Shown: positions 52,479-64,000 of the stretch, piece after piece
How positions within the stretch are numbered: position 1 is the first letter of the stretch
Layout of the letters: each line of letters starts with the position of its first letter
Assembly (NCBI GenBank): GCA_027489955.1
Contig: JAIXYZ010000007.1
Coordinates: forward strand, 1 to 64,000
Direction of reading: 5' to 3'
Length of the DNA: 64,000 nucleotides
From: Hyphomicrobiales bacterium
Lineage (GTDB): Bacteria > Pseudomonadota > Alphaproteobacteria > Rhizobiales > Beijerinckiaceae
Notes under the pieces: generated by a model
What the model was told of the DNA's origin: nothing
The model's database searches: none
Seen by the model: only the letters and a program-made list of their open reading frames with translations
Made by a program: the position numbers and the translations under genes

Positions 52479-52656
52479 CAACGCCAATCACGATATCGCA
52501 CTGCAACAATATGCGCGTGCACCGCAAAATTCGCAAGGGGCCAGCCCTTCGTTTTCGTCATGGCTGCCCAGCAAGCCATGCGGTATCCGCGGCTCGATTG
52601 CCGTTGCGGCCCGAAGCGGCTAGAGCCGTTCCATCGACCCTGGGACCTCATGGACC

Positions 52657-53439
52657 ATGACGGCAGTTGATTTCACCCATTTCGTCGACGAACTGGCGAC
52701 GATCTCCGGCAGCGCGATCCTGCCTTTCTTCCGAACGCATCTGGCCGCCCAGGACAAGAATGCCGGCGGCGCCTTCGACCCCGTCACCGAGGCGGACAAG
52801 GCGGCCGAGGCGGCCATGCGCCACCTCATCAAGCGCACCTTTCCGGCCCACGGCATCATCGGCGAGGAATACGGGGCCGAGCAGCCGGACGCGGAATATG
52901 TCTGGGTGCTCGATCCCATCGACGGCACCAAGTCCTTCATCTGCGGCCTGCCCATGTGGGGCACGCTGATCGGGCTGACGCGCAACGGCATTCCCTGCCA
53001 CGGCATGATGCACCAGCCCTTCACGGGAGAACGCTTCTCCGGCGACGGCAAGCGGACGCTGTGGCGCGGCAACGGGAGCCAGCGCACGCTGCGCACGCGC
53101 GACTGCCCGGGCCTCGACCAGGCGACGGTGATGACGACGAGCCCGCTCCTCATGTCCGAGGAAAACCGCGAGCGGTTCCGCCGCGTTGAGGCGAAGGCGC
53201 GGCTCTCGCGCTATGGCGGCGACTGCTATTCCTATTGCATGCTGGCGGCGGGCTTCGTCGACCTCGTGATCGAGACCAACCTGCAGCCCTACGACATCGT
53301 CGCGATCATCCCCATCGTCGAGGGCGCCGGCGGGATCGTCACCGCCTGGGACGGCGGTCCGGCCCACAAGGGCGGCTCGGTGATCGCGTCAGGCAGCCGG
53401 GCCGTTCACGAGGCGGCGATGGCGCTGCTCGCGGGCTGA
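52657..53439 (+). CDS. hisN: histidinol-phosphatase, inositol monophosphatase family
   Basis: This 260-residue Mg-dependent phosphatase has GEEYG (metal Glu), DPIDGTKSFI (two Asp) and the C-terminal PYDIVA block. The sequence around FICGLPMWGTLIGLT matches the alphaproteobacterial histidinol-phosphatase form, which performs the penultimate step of histidine synthesis; inositol monophosphatase is the alternative. It starts 177 bases after the sRNA start on the opposite strand. The last 34 bases overlap the convergent hydrolase gene. Confidence 0.85.
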   Translation: MTAVDFTHFVDELATISGSAILPFFRTHLAAQDKNAGGAFDPVTEADKAAEAAMRHLIKRTFPAHGIIGEEYGAEQPDAEYVWVLDPIDGTKSFICGLPMWGTLIGLTRNGIPCHGMMHQPFTGERFSGDGKRTLWRGNGSQRTLRTRDCPGLDQATVMTTSPLLMSEENRERFRRVEAKARLSRYGGDCYSYCMLAAGFVDLVIETNLQPYDIVAIIPIVEGAGGIVTAWDGGPAHKGGSVIASGSRAVHEAAMALLAG

Positions 53440-54407
53440 TCGGGCTCGCCCGCATCCGGCGCGGCAGGACGTTCCGTGCCCGGCACGAACGCATCGAACG
53501 CCGCCCAGAATTCCTGCCGGACGACGTCGAGCTCGTTGAGGATCTCGTGCCGCGCGCCCGGCGCGATCAGGGCGTAGCCGCCCTTGAGCCGCGACGCGAA
53601 ACGCTCGGTCGCGCGCGTCGAGACGATCTCGTCGTCGCCGGCGGCCATGATCAGCGTGGGAACGGTGATCTCCAGCGGATAGCGCGGCGCCCTGAAGGCC
53701 TTCAGCGCCCAAAGAACCGTCCATAGCCAGGAGACGGTCGGTTCTCCGATCGCCAGATGCGGGAAGCGCGCGGCGAGGTCGGCGTTGCGGGCATAGCGCA
53801 CCGGGTCGCGGGACAGGCGGTTGCCGGCGAAGGGCTTGGTCATGAGCGAGGTCTCGCCGCCGCCCGGGATGAACGACGAACCCATGCCCAGCGCCTTCAG
53901 CGTCCCGGCGACGATGAACGGCCAGGTCCGACCCTCCGTCGCGCGGATGTCGATGAGCGGCGCGGTGAGCATCATCCGCCGGAACGGCAATCCGCCGCGA
54001 TGGGCCGCCGTCAGGAGGACCGCCGCGCCCATGGAATGGCCGAGGGCGAACCAGGGCTGCGGCAGCCCCGACAGGACATCGGCGATGATCGCATCGAGGT
54101 CGCGCAGGTAATGGGCGAACCGGCGCACATGGCCCTTGCGCGGATTGCCGGTGAGGCGCTGCGAGGCGCCCTGCCCGCGGAAGTCGAACGCGACGACATG
54201 GAAGCCGCGCCGCCGCAGATCGCCGATCGTCTCGAAGTACTTCTCGATGAACTCCGCCCTGCCCTGCACCACCACGACGGTGCCCTTGACCTTCCGGGTC
54301 GTCGGCCGCCATCGCGCCGCGCGCAGGACCACGCCGTCGGCGGTCCTGACCGACAGCGCCTGGCCTTGTGCCGGGATCGGGTTGTCGGGAGTGGCGAAGA
54401 GTTCCAT
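53406..54407 (-). CDS. alpha/beta hydrolase, lysophospholipase (PldB)-like
   Basis: This 333-residue hydrolase has VVQGRAEFIEKYFETIGDL, DFRGQGAS, the nucleophile elbow GHSMGAA, the Asp region MAAGDDEIVS and His in GARHEILNE. It resembles PldB/monoacylglycerol lipase-type serine hydrolases. No signal peptide is visible, so it is probably cytoplasmic or peripheral. The ATG at 54407 was chosen because upstream in-frame codons are not part of the fold. The 3' end overlaps hisN by 34 bases. Confidence 0.85.
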   Translation of the reverse strand: MELFATPDNPIPAQGQALSVRTADGVVLRAARWRPTTRKVKGTVVVVQGRAEFIEKYFETIGDLRRRGFHVVAFDFRGQGASQRLTGNPRKGHVRRFAHYLRDLDAIIADVLSGLPQPWFALGHSMGAAVLLTAAHRGGLPFRRMMLTAPLIDIRATEGRTWPFIVAGTLKALGMGSSFIPGGGETSLMTKPFAGNRLSRDPVRYARNADLAARFPHLAIGEPTVSWLWTVLWALKAFRAPRYPLEITVPTLIMAAGDDEIVSTRATERFASRLKGGYALIAPGARHEILNELDVVRQEFWAAFDAFVPGTERPAAPDAGEPDQPASSAIAAS

Positions 54408-54437
54408 GGCTGACGCATCCGGTCCCCGCGCGGGGGT

Positions 54438-54466
54438 CTTGAAACGGCGAAACGCGATTCCCAACT
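54438..54466 (+). promoter_or_regulatory. RpoH (sigma-32)-type promoter of hsp20
   Basis: CTTGAAA at 54438-54444 is a perfect heat-shock -35 element. It is followed after 15 bases by CCCAACT at 54460-54466, close to the alphaproteobacterial RpoH -10. The predicted start of transcription lies immediately before the ROSE-like leader. Confidence 0.65.
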
Positions 54467-54474
54467 CGTTGTCC

Positions 54475-54564
54475 GTGCAGGCCGTGACGGCTGCACGACA
54501 GAACCGGTCCGGCCCCTCGGGGCGGACTTCAGGCAACCGCATGTCGCTTCAAGGAGGATATGCC
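54475..54564 (+). promoter_or_regulatory. ROSE-like RNA thermometer in the hsp20 leader
   Basis: Three hairpins are stacked in the leader: GUGCAG-GCCG / CGGC-UGCAC, then GUCC-GCCCC / GGGGC-GGAC, and a 3' stem GCAUGUCGCU / AGGAGGAUAUGC that buries the Shine-Dalgarno. The 3' stem contains the ROSE motif UYGCU (UCGCU), with a G opposite a Shine-Dalgarno G. ROSE elements melt at heat-shock temperature and free the ribosome site. The homology is by pattern, not by alignment. Confidence 0.7.
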
Positions 54565-55044
54565 ATGCGTCAGTTCGATCCGTCTTCCCTTTATCGCTCC
54601 ACCGTGGGCTTCGATCGCCTGTTCTCCATGCTCGACCAGATTTCGGGCGTGGACGGCGGCAATGCCTACCCGCCCTACAACATCGAGCGCACCGGCGAGA
54701 ACCATTACCGGATCTCGGTCGCCGTCGCGGGCTTCTCGGAGAACGACCTCGCCATCGAGGTTCGCGAGCAGACCCTCTCGATCCGGGGCGACAAGACCGG
54801 CAGCGAAGCCAAGGCCCGCGCGGAAGGCAACCGCGAGGTCCTGCATCAGGGCATCGCAGCTCGCGCCTTCGAGCGCCGGTTCCAGCTTGCCGACCATGTC
54901 CAGGTGGAAAGCGCCACGCTGGAGCACGGCCTGCTCCATGTCGACCTCGTTCGCGAGGTTCCGGAAGCCAAGAAGCCGCGCCTGATCCCCATCGGCGCCA
55001 CCGGCTCGGCAACCGTGATCGAAGGCAAGGCCAAGGCGGCCTGA
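54565..55044 (+). CDS. small heat-shock protein Hsp20 (IbpA-like)
   Basis: This 159-residue protein has a central alpha-crystallin domain: YPPYNIERTGENHYRISVAV, the core VREQTLSIRGD, and the ATLEHGLLHVDL end motif (AxLxxGLL type). It binds unfolding proteins in large oligomers and passes them to DnaK and ClpB. AAGGAGG is seven bases before the ATG and is sequestered in the 3' hairpin of the ROSE-like leader. It ends at an intrinsic terminator. Confidence 0.94.
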   Translation: MRQFDPSSLYRSTVGFDRLFSMLDQISGVDGGNAYPPYNIERTGENHYRISVAVAGFSENDLAIEVREQTLSIRGDKTGSEAKARAEGNREVLHQGIAARAFERRFQLADHVQVESATLEHGLLHVDLVREVPEAKKPRLIPIGATGSATVIEGKAKAA

Positions 55045-55091
55045 CAGGTCCGCAGCGGCCGCGCCATCATCCGGCGCGTCCCGAACAGACA

Positions 55092-55125
55092 AGCGCCCCG
55101 GCGGTCTCCCGCCGGGGCGCTTTTT
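55092..55125 (+). terminator. intrinsic terminator of hsp20
   Basis: A 13-bp GC-rich stem (AGCGCCCCGGCGG / CCGCCGGGGCGCT, small loop) is followed by TTTT. It is 48 bases after the hsp20 stop. Confidence 0.9.
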
Positions 55126-55150
55126 CATGACGGCCGAAAGAGGGGTCCGC

Positions 55151-56389
55151 TCAGTCCAGCGCCACGGGCGGCACGGCCGGGGTCGGGCGGCGGCGGGGCT
55201 GCGCGTCCTCCAACGGCGTCACCGGAACCTGAACCACCGGCACCTGCACTACCGGAATCTGCGGCTTCTCGGCCGCCTCCGCCGGTGCCGGAGCCGCCTG
55301 GTCCGGACGGGCTTCCACCGGGCGAGGCTCCGGACGGGGTGCGGTGGCACGAGGGGCAGGCCTGGGCTCGGGCGTCGTGCGGGCGGCCGGGGCGGCAGGC
55401 TTGGGATCGACCGCCGCCGTGGCCGGGCGAGCCGGCTGGGTTGGCTGCTGCTCGGCCGGAACCCGCGTCTCCTCGCGCCGGACGGGCGCGGGTGCGCCCT
55501 CGGGCTTCGGATCGACGGCCGCGGGACGCGCGGCAGGCGCCTCGGGCGCCTTGGCTGCAGGCGGCGTGCCCGGGATCGGGATGACCGGGGTCGCCACGGG
55601 CGGAACCGGCAGGCGAATCTCAGGCTCCGGCGGCTTCGCGGCAGGCTGGGCCGGATCGGGACGGGCGGCGACCGAAGGCGCCGCCGGCTGCGGCGATGGC
55701 CTGGGCGCGGGCTCGGCCGTCGTGGGCGAGGCCGGCGCGCGCGTCGCCTCCGAGGGCGCGGGAGCGGCGGGCTTTTCCGGGGCGCGTACTTCCGGCGCAG
55801 GGCGGGCGGGTTCGGGGCGCGCCGCTGGCGGGGCCGTGATCACGCGGGGCTTGTCCTGGACGGGCGGCGCAACGGCGCGCGCCTCGCGCCGGGGCGCGGC
55901 GCGGACCGGCGGATCGTCGCGCACGACGCGGCCGGCGAGCGCCTGGCGCTCGATGACGCTGCCGTCATAGGCGTCGACGACCACCCGCAGGCGCTGCCCG
56001 CGCCGGCTCGTGCCCTCGACGATGTAGGCGTCTCCCGCCGGACGGATTGAGGACACCGCGGCGAGCCCGGCATTGCGGGCAACCCGCGCCGCGGCGCCGC
56101 GCGGCAGCGGCATCTCGTCGACGTAACGCGGCTCGGGAGCGTAGACCCGCCGTCCCGGGCCGGGGATCGGCAGGGGCGGAACCGGGATCGGCTCCGCGTA
56201 GCGCGGGCCCCAGGCCCGGACGCCGTAATACTCGCGGTAGACGTAGACCTGCGCCGAGGCCGGCATCGCGGCGAGCGCGACGACCGCGCCGGCGGCCGCG
56301 CCGAGCAGGCCGGAAACCCATGTCCGCCGGGACCGGGCCACTAAAGCGCCCGCGCCTGCCGTGACCGGAAGGGAAGAAACCATGTCCAT
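55151..56389 (-). CDS. proline-rich secreted protein with PepSY-like N-terminal part
   Basis: The product is 412 residues: a signal peptide (GLLGAAAGAVVALAAMPASAQ), then a short segment with the PepSY-like AYIVEGTSRRGQRLRVVVDA, then about 250 residues of Ala/Pro/Glu-rich, low-complexity sequence. The tail repeats PxxARP, VDPKP twice and PVVQVPVVQVPV. The function is unknown; long proline-rich tails often span the periplasm. AGGAG precedes the ATG at 56389; a second ATG two codons later is also possible. Confidence 0.65.
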   Translation of the reverse strand: MDMVSSLPVTAGAGALVARSRRTWVSGLLGAAAGAVVALAAMPASAQVYVYREYYGVRAWGPRYAEPIPVPPLPIPGPGRRVYAPEPRYVDEMPLPRGAAARVARNAGLAAVSSIRPAGDAYIVEGTSRRGQRLRVVVDAYDGSVIERQALAGRVVRDDPPVRAAPRREARAVAPPVQDKPRVITAPPAARPEPARPAPEVRAPEKPAAPAPSEATRAPASPTTAEPAPRPSPQPAAPSVAARPDPAQPAAKPPEPEIRLPVPPVATPVIPIPGTPPAAKAPEAPAARPAAVDPKPEGAPAPVRREETRVPAEQQPTQPARPATAAVDPKPAAPAARTTPEPRPAPRATAPRPEPRPVEARPDQAAPAPAEAAEKPQIPVVQVPVVQVPVTPLEDAQPRRRPTPAVPPVALD

Positions 56390-56528
56390 GTCGCTCCTGA
56401 GCGCCCGCCCTCGCCTTACAGGAGTAGAGCGGCCGCGAATACGGCACGGTTAAGGCAGGGTTAATGGCAGGGCGGCAGGCCGGGCGGAAGGCCGGGCGCT
56501 GCAGCGCCTCGCTTTGTCGGGACGGCGG

Positions 56529-57587
56529 TCAGGCTTGCGCCGCGACCGAAAGGAGCCGTTCCACCGTATCGGGCCGTGTCGCCCAGGAGGTGACCATCCG
56601 GACCAGCCTCTCGTCCGCGCCGATCGTGTCGCCCGGCATCAGCGAGCCCGTCGCCCAGGGCAGGAAAGCAAAGCCCGCCGCTCGCAACCGGGCGTCCATC
56701 GCCGCGGGCAGGATGGGGAACACCTCGTTGGCCTCCGCGGGCCAGGCCAGCCTCACCCCGGGCAGGGCGGCAAGCCCGTCGGCGAGGCGGCGCGCGGTGG
56801 CATTGGCGTGGCGCGCCAGATCGAGCCAATACCCGTCGGCCAGGAGCGCGTTGGCCTGCGCGCCCAGAAGCCGGCCCTTCGACAGGGTGTGCCCGCCGCG
56901 CTTGCGCCGGTACGGCAATGTCTCGGCCAATACCGGATCGAACACGACGATGGCCTCGCAGGCGAGCCCGCCGACCTTGGTCAGGCCGAGCGTGACGACG
57001 TCCGCGCCCGCCTTCCAGCTCATGTCCGCGGGCGTGCATCCGAGGGCGACGAGCGCGTTGGCGAAGCGCGCGCCGTCCAGATGGACTTTCAGCCCCGCGT
57101 CCTTGGCGGCGGCCGAAAGCGCTGCGATCTCCGCCAGCGTGTAGAGCGTGCCGGCCTCGGTGACCTGCGACAGCGAGAGCACCGCCGGCTGCACGGACTT
57201 CACGGCCTTGGGAAACCGCGTCAGCGCGTGGCGGAAGGATGCCGGGTCGATCTTGCCCGCTGCCCCGGGAATGCCGGCGAGCTTGGCGCCGTGGGTGAAG
57301 AACTCGGGGGCGCCGCACTCGTCGTCGTTGACGTGCGCCTCCTCGTGGCAGAGGACTGCACCCCAGGGCGGCGTCAGCGCCGCCAGCGCCAGAGCGTTGG
57401 CGGCGGTGCCGGTGGCGACGAGGAAGACCACCGCCTCGGGCGCCTCGAACAGGTCGGCGATCCGCCGTGCGGCCGCATTGCTCTCCGCGTCGGTGCCGTA
57501 GGCGGCATCTGCGCTCTCGCCGAGGGCCGCGAGGGCTTCGAGGACGCGCGGGGCGGCGCCGGTAACGTTGTCGCTGACGAAGTTCAT
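56529..57587 (-). CDS. ltaE: L-threonine aldolase, low specificity
   Basis: This 352-residue PLP enzyme splits threonine (and allo-threonine) to glycine and acetaldehyde. It has the N-terminal NFVSDNVTGAAPRVLEAL, YGTDAESN, AVVFLVATGTAANALAL, the His-rich EEAHVNDDECGAPEFF, the Asp of HLDGARFANA and the Schiff-base Lys in LGLTKVGG. The ATG at 57587 was chosen because the domain begins at once. Confidence 0.88.
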   Translation of the reverse strand: MNFVSDNVTGAAPRVLEALAALGESADAAYGTDAESNAAARRIADLFEAPEAVVFLVATGTAANALALAALTPPWGAVLCHEEAHVNDDECGAPEFFTHGAKLAGIPGAAGKIDPASFRHALTRFPKAVKSVQPAVLSLSQVTEAGTLYTLAEIAALSAAAKDAGLKVHLDGARFANALVALGCTPADMSWKAGADVVTLGLTKVGGLACEAIVVFDPVLAETLPYRRKRGGHTLSKGRLLGAQANALLADGYWLDLARHANATARRLADGLAALPGVRLAWPAEANEVFPILPAAMDARLRAAGFAFLPWATGSLMPGDTIGADERLVRMVTSWATRPDTVERLLSVAAQA

Positions 57588-58188
57588 GCGGTCCTCGATA
57601 GAAGTAACGGTCGGGGACCGCCACGCGCGATGCAGGATTTGCATCGATCCGGCGATCCCATGTGCCTTTTGCGTCGCTGGGTCCGGTGCGGCGGATTCGA
57701 CACAGAGTTGCGACTTCCGCCCCCTTCCTTATCGTTCATGTCGCATTGTCCGCACCATTCGACATTTTATGTCTCCGGGAGGCCAAAACGGCGCTTGTGA
57801 ACTATATGCACATATGACATTGTGCAGCCGCTTTAGGACAGCCTTACTGTCCTTTCCATTCACCCGGTTTCGGCCCGATCCCGCGAGGGAGGGCCGAAGG
57901 AGCGATGCAGGCGGCGATGACGATGGTTCGTGCGGCGAAACAGGCCAAGCGTGACCGGGCGTACGCCGACCGCGATACGCGAGCCGGAACGAAAACGATG
58001 GCGGACTACCGCCTTGCGGGCCTCTAGCCCGGTCGTCGAGACCGGGCCTGCCCGCGGGGAGCGGGCGACAGGCAAGCGCAAGGCCTCTCAACCGATCCTC
58101 CAGGGCGCAGACGAAAGCGGCGCAGGCGGGCGTTCCCATGCCCTGCCGTAGCCGCAGGACGAAGACGCTGGAACCGAGGATCGAGGCC
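57588..58188. other. 600-base intergenic region upstream of gltB
   Basis: Between the divergent ltaE and gltB genes no clear larger gene is seen. It contains TGCACA-N8-TGTGCA (57807-57826), a hairpin AGGACAG-CCTTA-CTGTCCT (57835-57853) and a possible 40-codon reading frame (57905). The first part probably holds the promoters of both flanking genes; the second could be a leader. Confidence 0.6.
57905..58027 (+). CDS. possible 40-residue small protein upstream of gltB
   Basis: The frame ATGCAGGCGGCGATGACG... runs to a TAG at 58025, giving [20 protein letters not shown] and about 20 more basic residues. AAGGAG is two bases before the ATG, which is too close, and GGAGG lies further upstream. No known domain is recognised. 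It might be a leader peptide of gltB or a chance frame. Confidence 0.25.
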   Translation: MQAAMTMVRAAKQAKRDRAYADRDTRAGTKTMADYRLAGL

Positions 58189-62922
<4,734 letters not shown>

Positions 62923-62932
62923 GATACCGCCC

Positions 62933-63053
62933 TGTCATCCCCGGCGGCGCGTCAGCGCCGGGAAGGGGATCCAGGACGGTGATTGACGATGGAAACGGCC
63001 GGCAAGGCCTGGATCCCCTTCCCGCCCCGCTTCGCGGTGCGCCGGGGATGACA
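62933..63053. repeat. imperfect palindromic repeat between gltB and gltD
   Basis: The ends TGTCATCCCCGGC (62933-62945) and GCCGGGGATGACA (63041-63053) are perfect inverted copies. Inside them GGAAGGGGATCCAGG (62961-62975) and CCTGGATCCCCTTCC (63008-63022) form a second perfect pair, with a GC hairpin in each arm. The 121-bp element could fold into one large stem. It resembles intergenic palindromic repeats of alphaproteobacterial genomes; no transposase is present. Confidence 0.75.
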
Positions 63054-63070
63054 CTGCGATAGGCGAGACG

Positions 63071-64000
63071 ATGGGCAAGGTAACCGGCTTTCTCGAATAC
63101 GACCGGCAGGAGCAGAAGTATCAGCTCGCCGGGGATCGCATCCGCCATTTCCGGGAGTTCACGCTCCCGCTGGAAGAAGGCGACGTGAAGAAGCAGGCCG
63201 CCCGCTGCATGGATTGCGGGATCCCCTTCTGCCACGGCCCCACCGGCTGCCCGGTGCATAACCAGATCCCGGACTGGAACGACCTCGTCTTCTCCGGGGA
63301 CTGGGAGGAGGCCGCCCGCAACCTCCACTCCACCAACAACTTCCCCGAGTTCACGGGCCGCATCTGCCCCGCGCCCTGCGAGGAGGCGTGCACGCTGAAC
63401 CTCGAGAACGTGCCGGTCACGATCAAGACGATCGAGCAGGCCATCGCGGACAAGAGCTGGGAGATGGGCTGGGTCCGCCCCGAGATCGCGGAGACGCGCA
63501 CCGGCAAGAGCGTCGGCATCGTCGGGTCCGGCCCTGCGGGGCTCGCCGCCGCCCAGCAGCTGGCCCGGACCGGGCACGAGGTCCATGTCTACGAGCGCGA
63601 ACCTCGCGCCGGAGGCCTCCTGCGCTACGGCATTCCCGACTTCAAGATGGAGAAGCGCCACATCGACCGGCGCATCGCCCAGATGGAGGCCGAGGGCGTC
63701 ACGTTCCACTACGGCGCGAATGTCGGGGTCACGACCTCGTTCGCCGAGCTGGAGGCGCGCCATGACGCCGTGCTGCTGGCGGGCGGGGCCGAGGCGCCGC
63801 GCGATCCGCAGCTGCCAGGCATGGAGCTGGACGGCGTGCACTACGCCATGCCGTTCCTGACCCAGCAGAACCGGCGCGTCGGCGGCGAGGACGTCTCCGG
63901 CATCAAGCCGATCCTGGCGTCCGGCAAGCAGGTCGTGGTGATCGGCGGCGGCGACACGGCGTCCGACTGCATCGGCACGTCCTTCCGCCAGGGTGCCCTC
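63071..64000 (+). CDS. gltD: glutamate synthase small subunit, N-terminal part
   Basis: The first 310 residues of the beta subunit are present; the frame is open to the window end. N-terminal Cys clusters [18 protein letters not shown] and CPAPCEEAC form 4Fe-4S sites. The FAD-binding motif is [19 protein letters not shown], and the NADPH-binding GGGDTASDC appears near the end. It delivers electrons from NADPH to GltB. The ATG at 63071 follows a repeat element, 148 bases after gltB. Confidence 0.95.
   Translation, partial: MGKVTGFLEYDRQEQKYQLAGDRIRHFREFTLPLEEGDVKKQAARCMDCGIPFCHGPTGCPVHNQIPDWNDLVFSGDWEEAARNLHSTNNFPEFTGRICPAPCEEACTLNLENVPVTIKTIEQAIADKSWEMGWVRPEIAETRTGKSVGIVGSGPAGLAAAQQLARTGHEVHVYEREPRAGGLLRYGIPDFKMEKRHIDRRIAQMEAEGVTFHYGANVGVTTSFAELEARHDAVLLAGGAEAPRDPQLPGMELDGVHYAMPFLTQQNRRVGGEDVSGIKPILASGKQVVVIGGGDTASDCIGTSFRQGAL

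Noticed and set aside
57807-57826. NtrC-type binding site upstream of gltB
   Set aside because: The half-sites fit but the spacer is too long for TGCACC-N5-GGTGCA, so it is reported only as an inverted repeat.

Overview
This is a high-GC chromosomal segment from an alphaproteobacterium, most probably a member of the Hyphomicrobiales. The lineage markers are CpdR, a GapR/DUF2312 protein, DUF1036 next to pyruvate kinase, a type-B L36, a MmgR/suhB-type small RNA beside hisN, and a ROSE-like leader in front of a small heat-shock gene. The family and genus are not resolved; the order is an inference. No transposase, integrase, phage gene or CRISPR array was seen.

Region 1 (1-12,852) is core: the end of pntB, a sigma-54 response regulator, two cell-wall proteins (a YcbB-type L,D-transpeptidase and a DUF882 peptidase with a proline-rich tail), gapR, a DMT exporter, glycerate 2-kinase, DUF1036, pyk, a membrane-anchored alpha/beta hydrolase, a TPR protein and rpmJ (41 codons).

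Region 2 (12,990-40,179, 'cluster A') is a dense accessory catabolic cluster. It holds a tricarballylate-dehydrogenase-like flavoprotein, an isocitrate-lyase/PEP-mutase-family lyase, four MmgE/PrpD proteins, an Fe-dependent alcohol dehydrogenase, an enolase-superfamily enzyme, an amidase, an M20 amidohydrolase, two PuuE-like deacetylase-fold proteins, a class V aminotransferase, an SDR, and three uptake systems (NMT1-type ABC, polar-amino-acid ABC, tripartite tricarboxylate transporter). An FCD-type GntR regulator sits inside it. Five intergenic regions in front of the operons carry nearly the same palindrome, (A/G)ACTGT(T/A)GACA, so I propose that these operons form one regulon.

Region 3 (40,187-50,687, 'cluster B') is a second, separately regulated cluster: a fifth PrpD protein, an SDR, a Bug-family binding protein, a UTRA-type GntR regulator, a cupin, a 4,5-dihydroxyphthalate-decarboxylase-like protein, a fumarylacetoacetate-hydrolase-family enzyme, TctB/TctA, a pair of homologous half-size permeases and an enolase-superfamily protein. 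Its two promoter regions share a 19-bp AT-only-cored operator (17/19 identical) that stands out in this GC-rich DNA.

Region 4 (50,759-64,000) returns to core functions: tRNA-Val(GAC), cpdR, an N-formylglutamate amidohydrolase-family gene, the MmgR-like sRNA, hisN, a lysophospholipase-like hydrolase, an hsp20 gene with an RpoH-like promoter and ROSE-like thermometer, a proline-rich secreted protein, threonine aldolase, gltB and the 5' part of gltD. A palindromic repeat lies between gltB and gltD.

The likely undescribed system is the cluster A regulon. One reading is that several carboxylate and amide substrates are imported, dehydrogenated, hydrated or isomerised by PrpD-fold enzymes, and cleaved by the lyase, with a linked ring-opening and N-decarbamoylation branch. 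The substrate cannot be read from the sequence.
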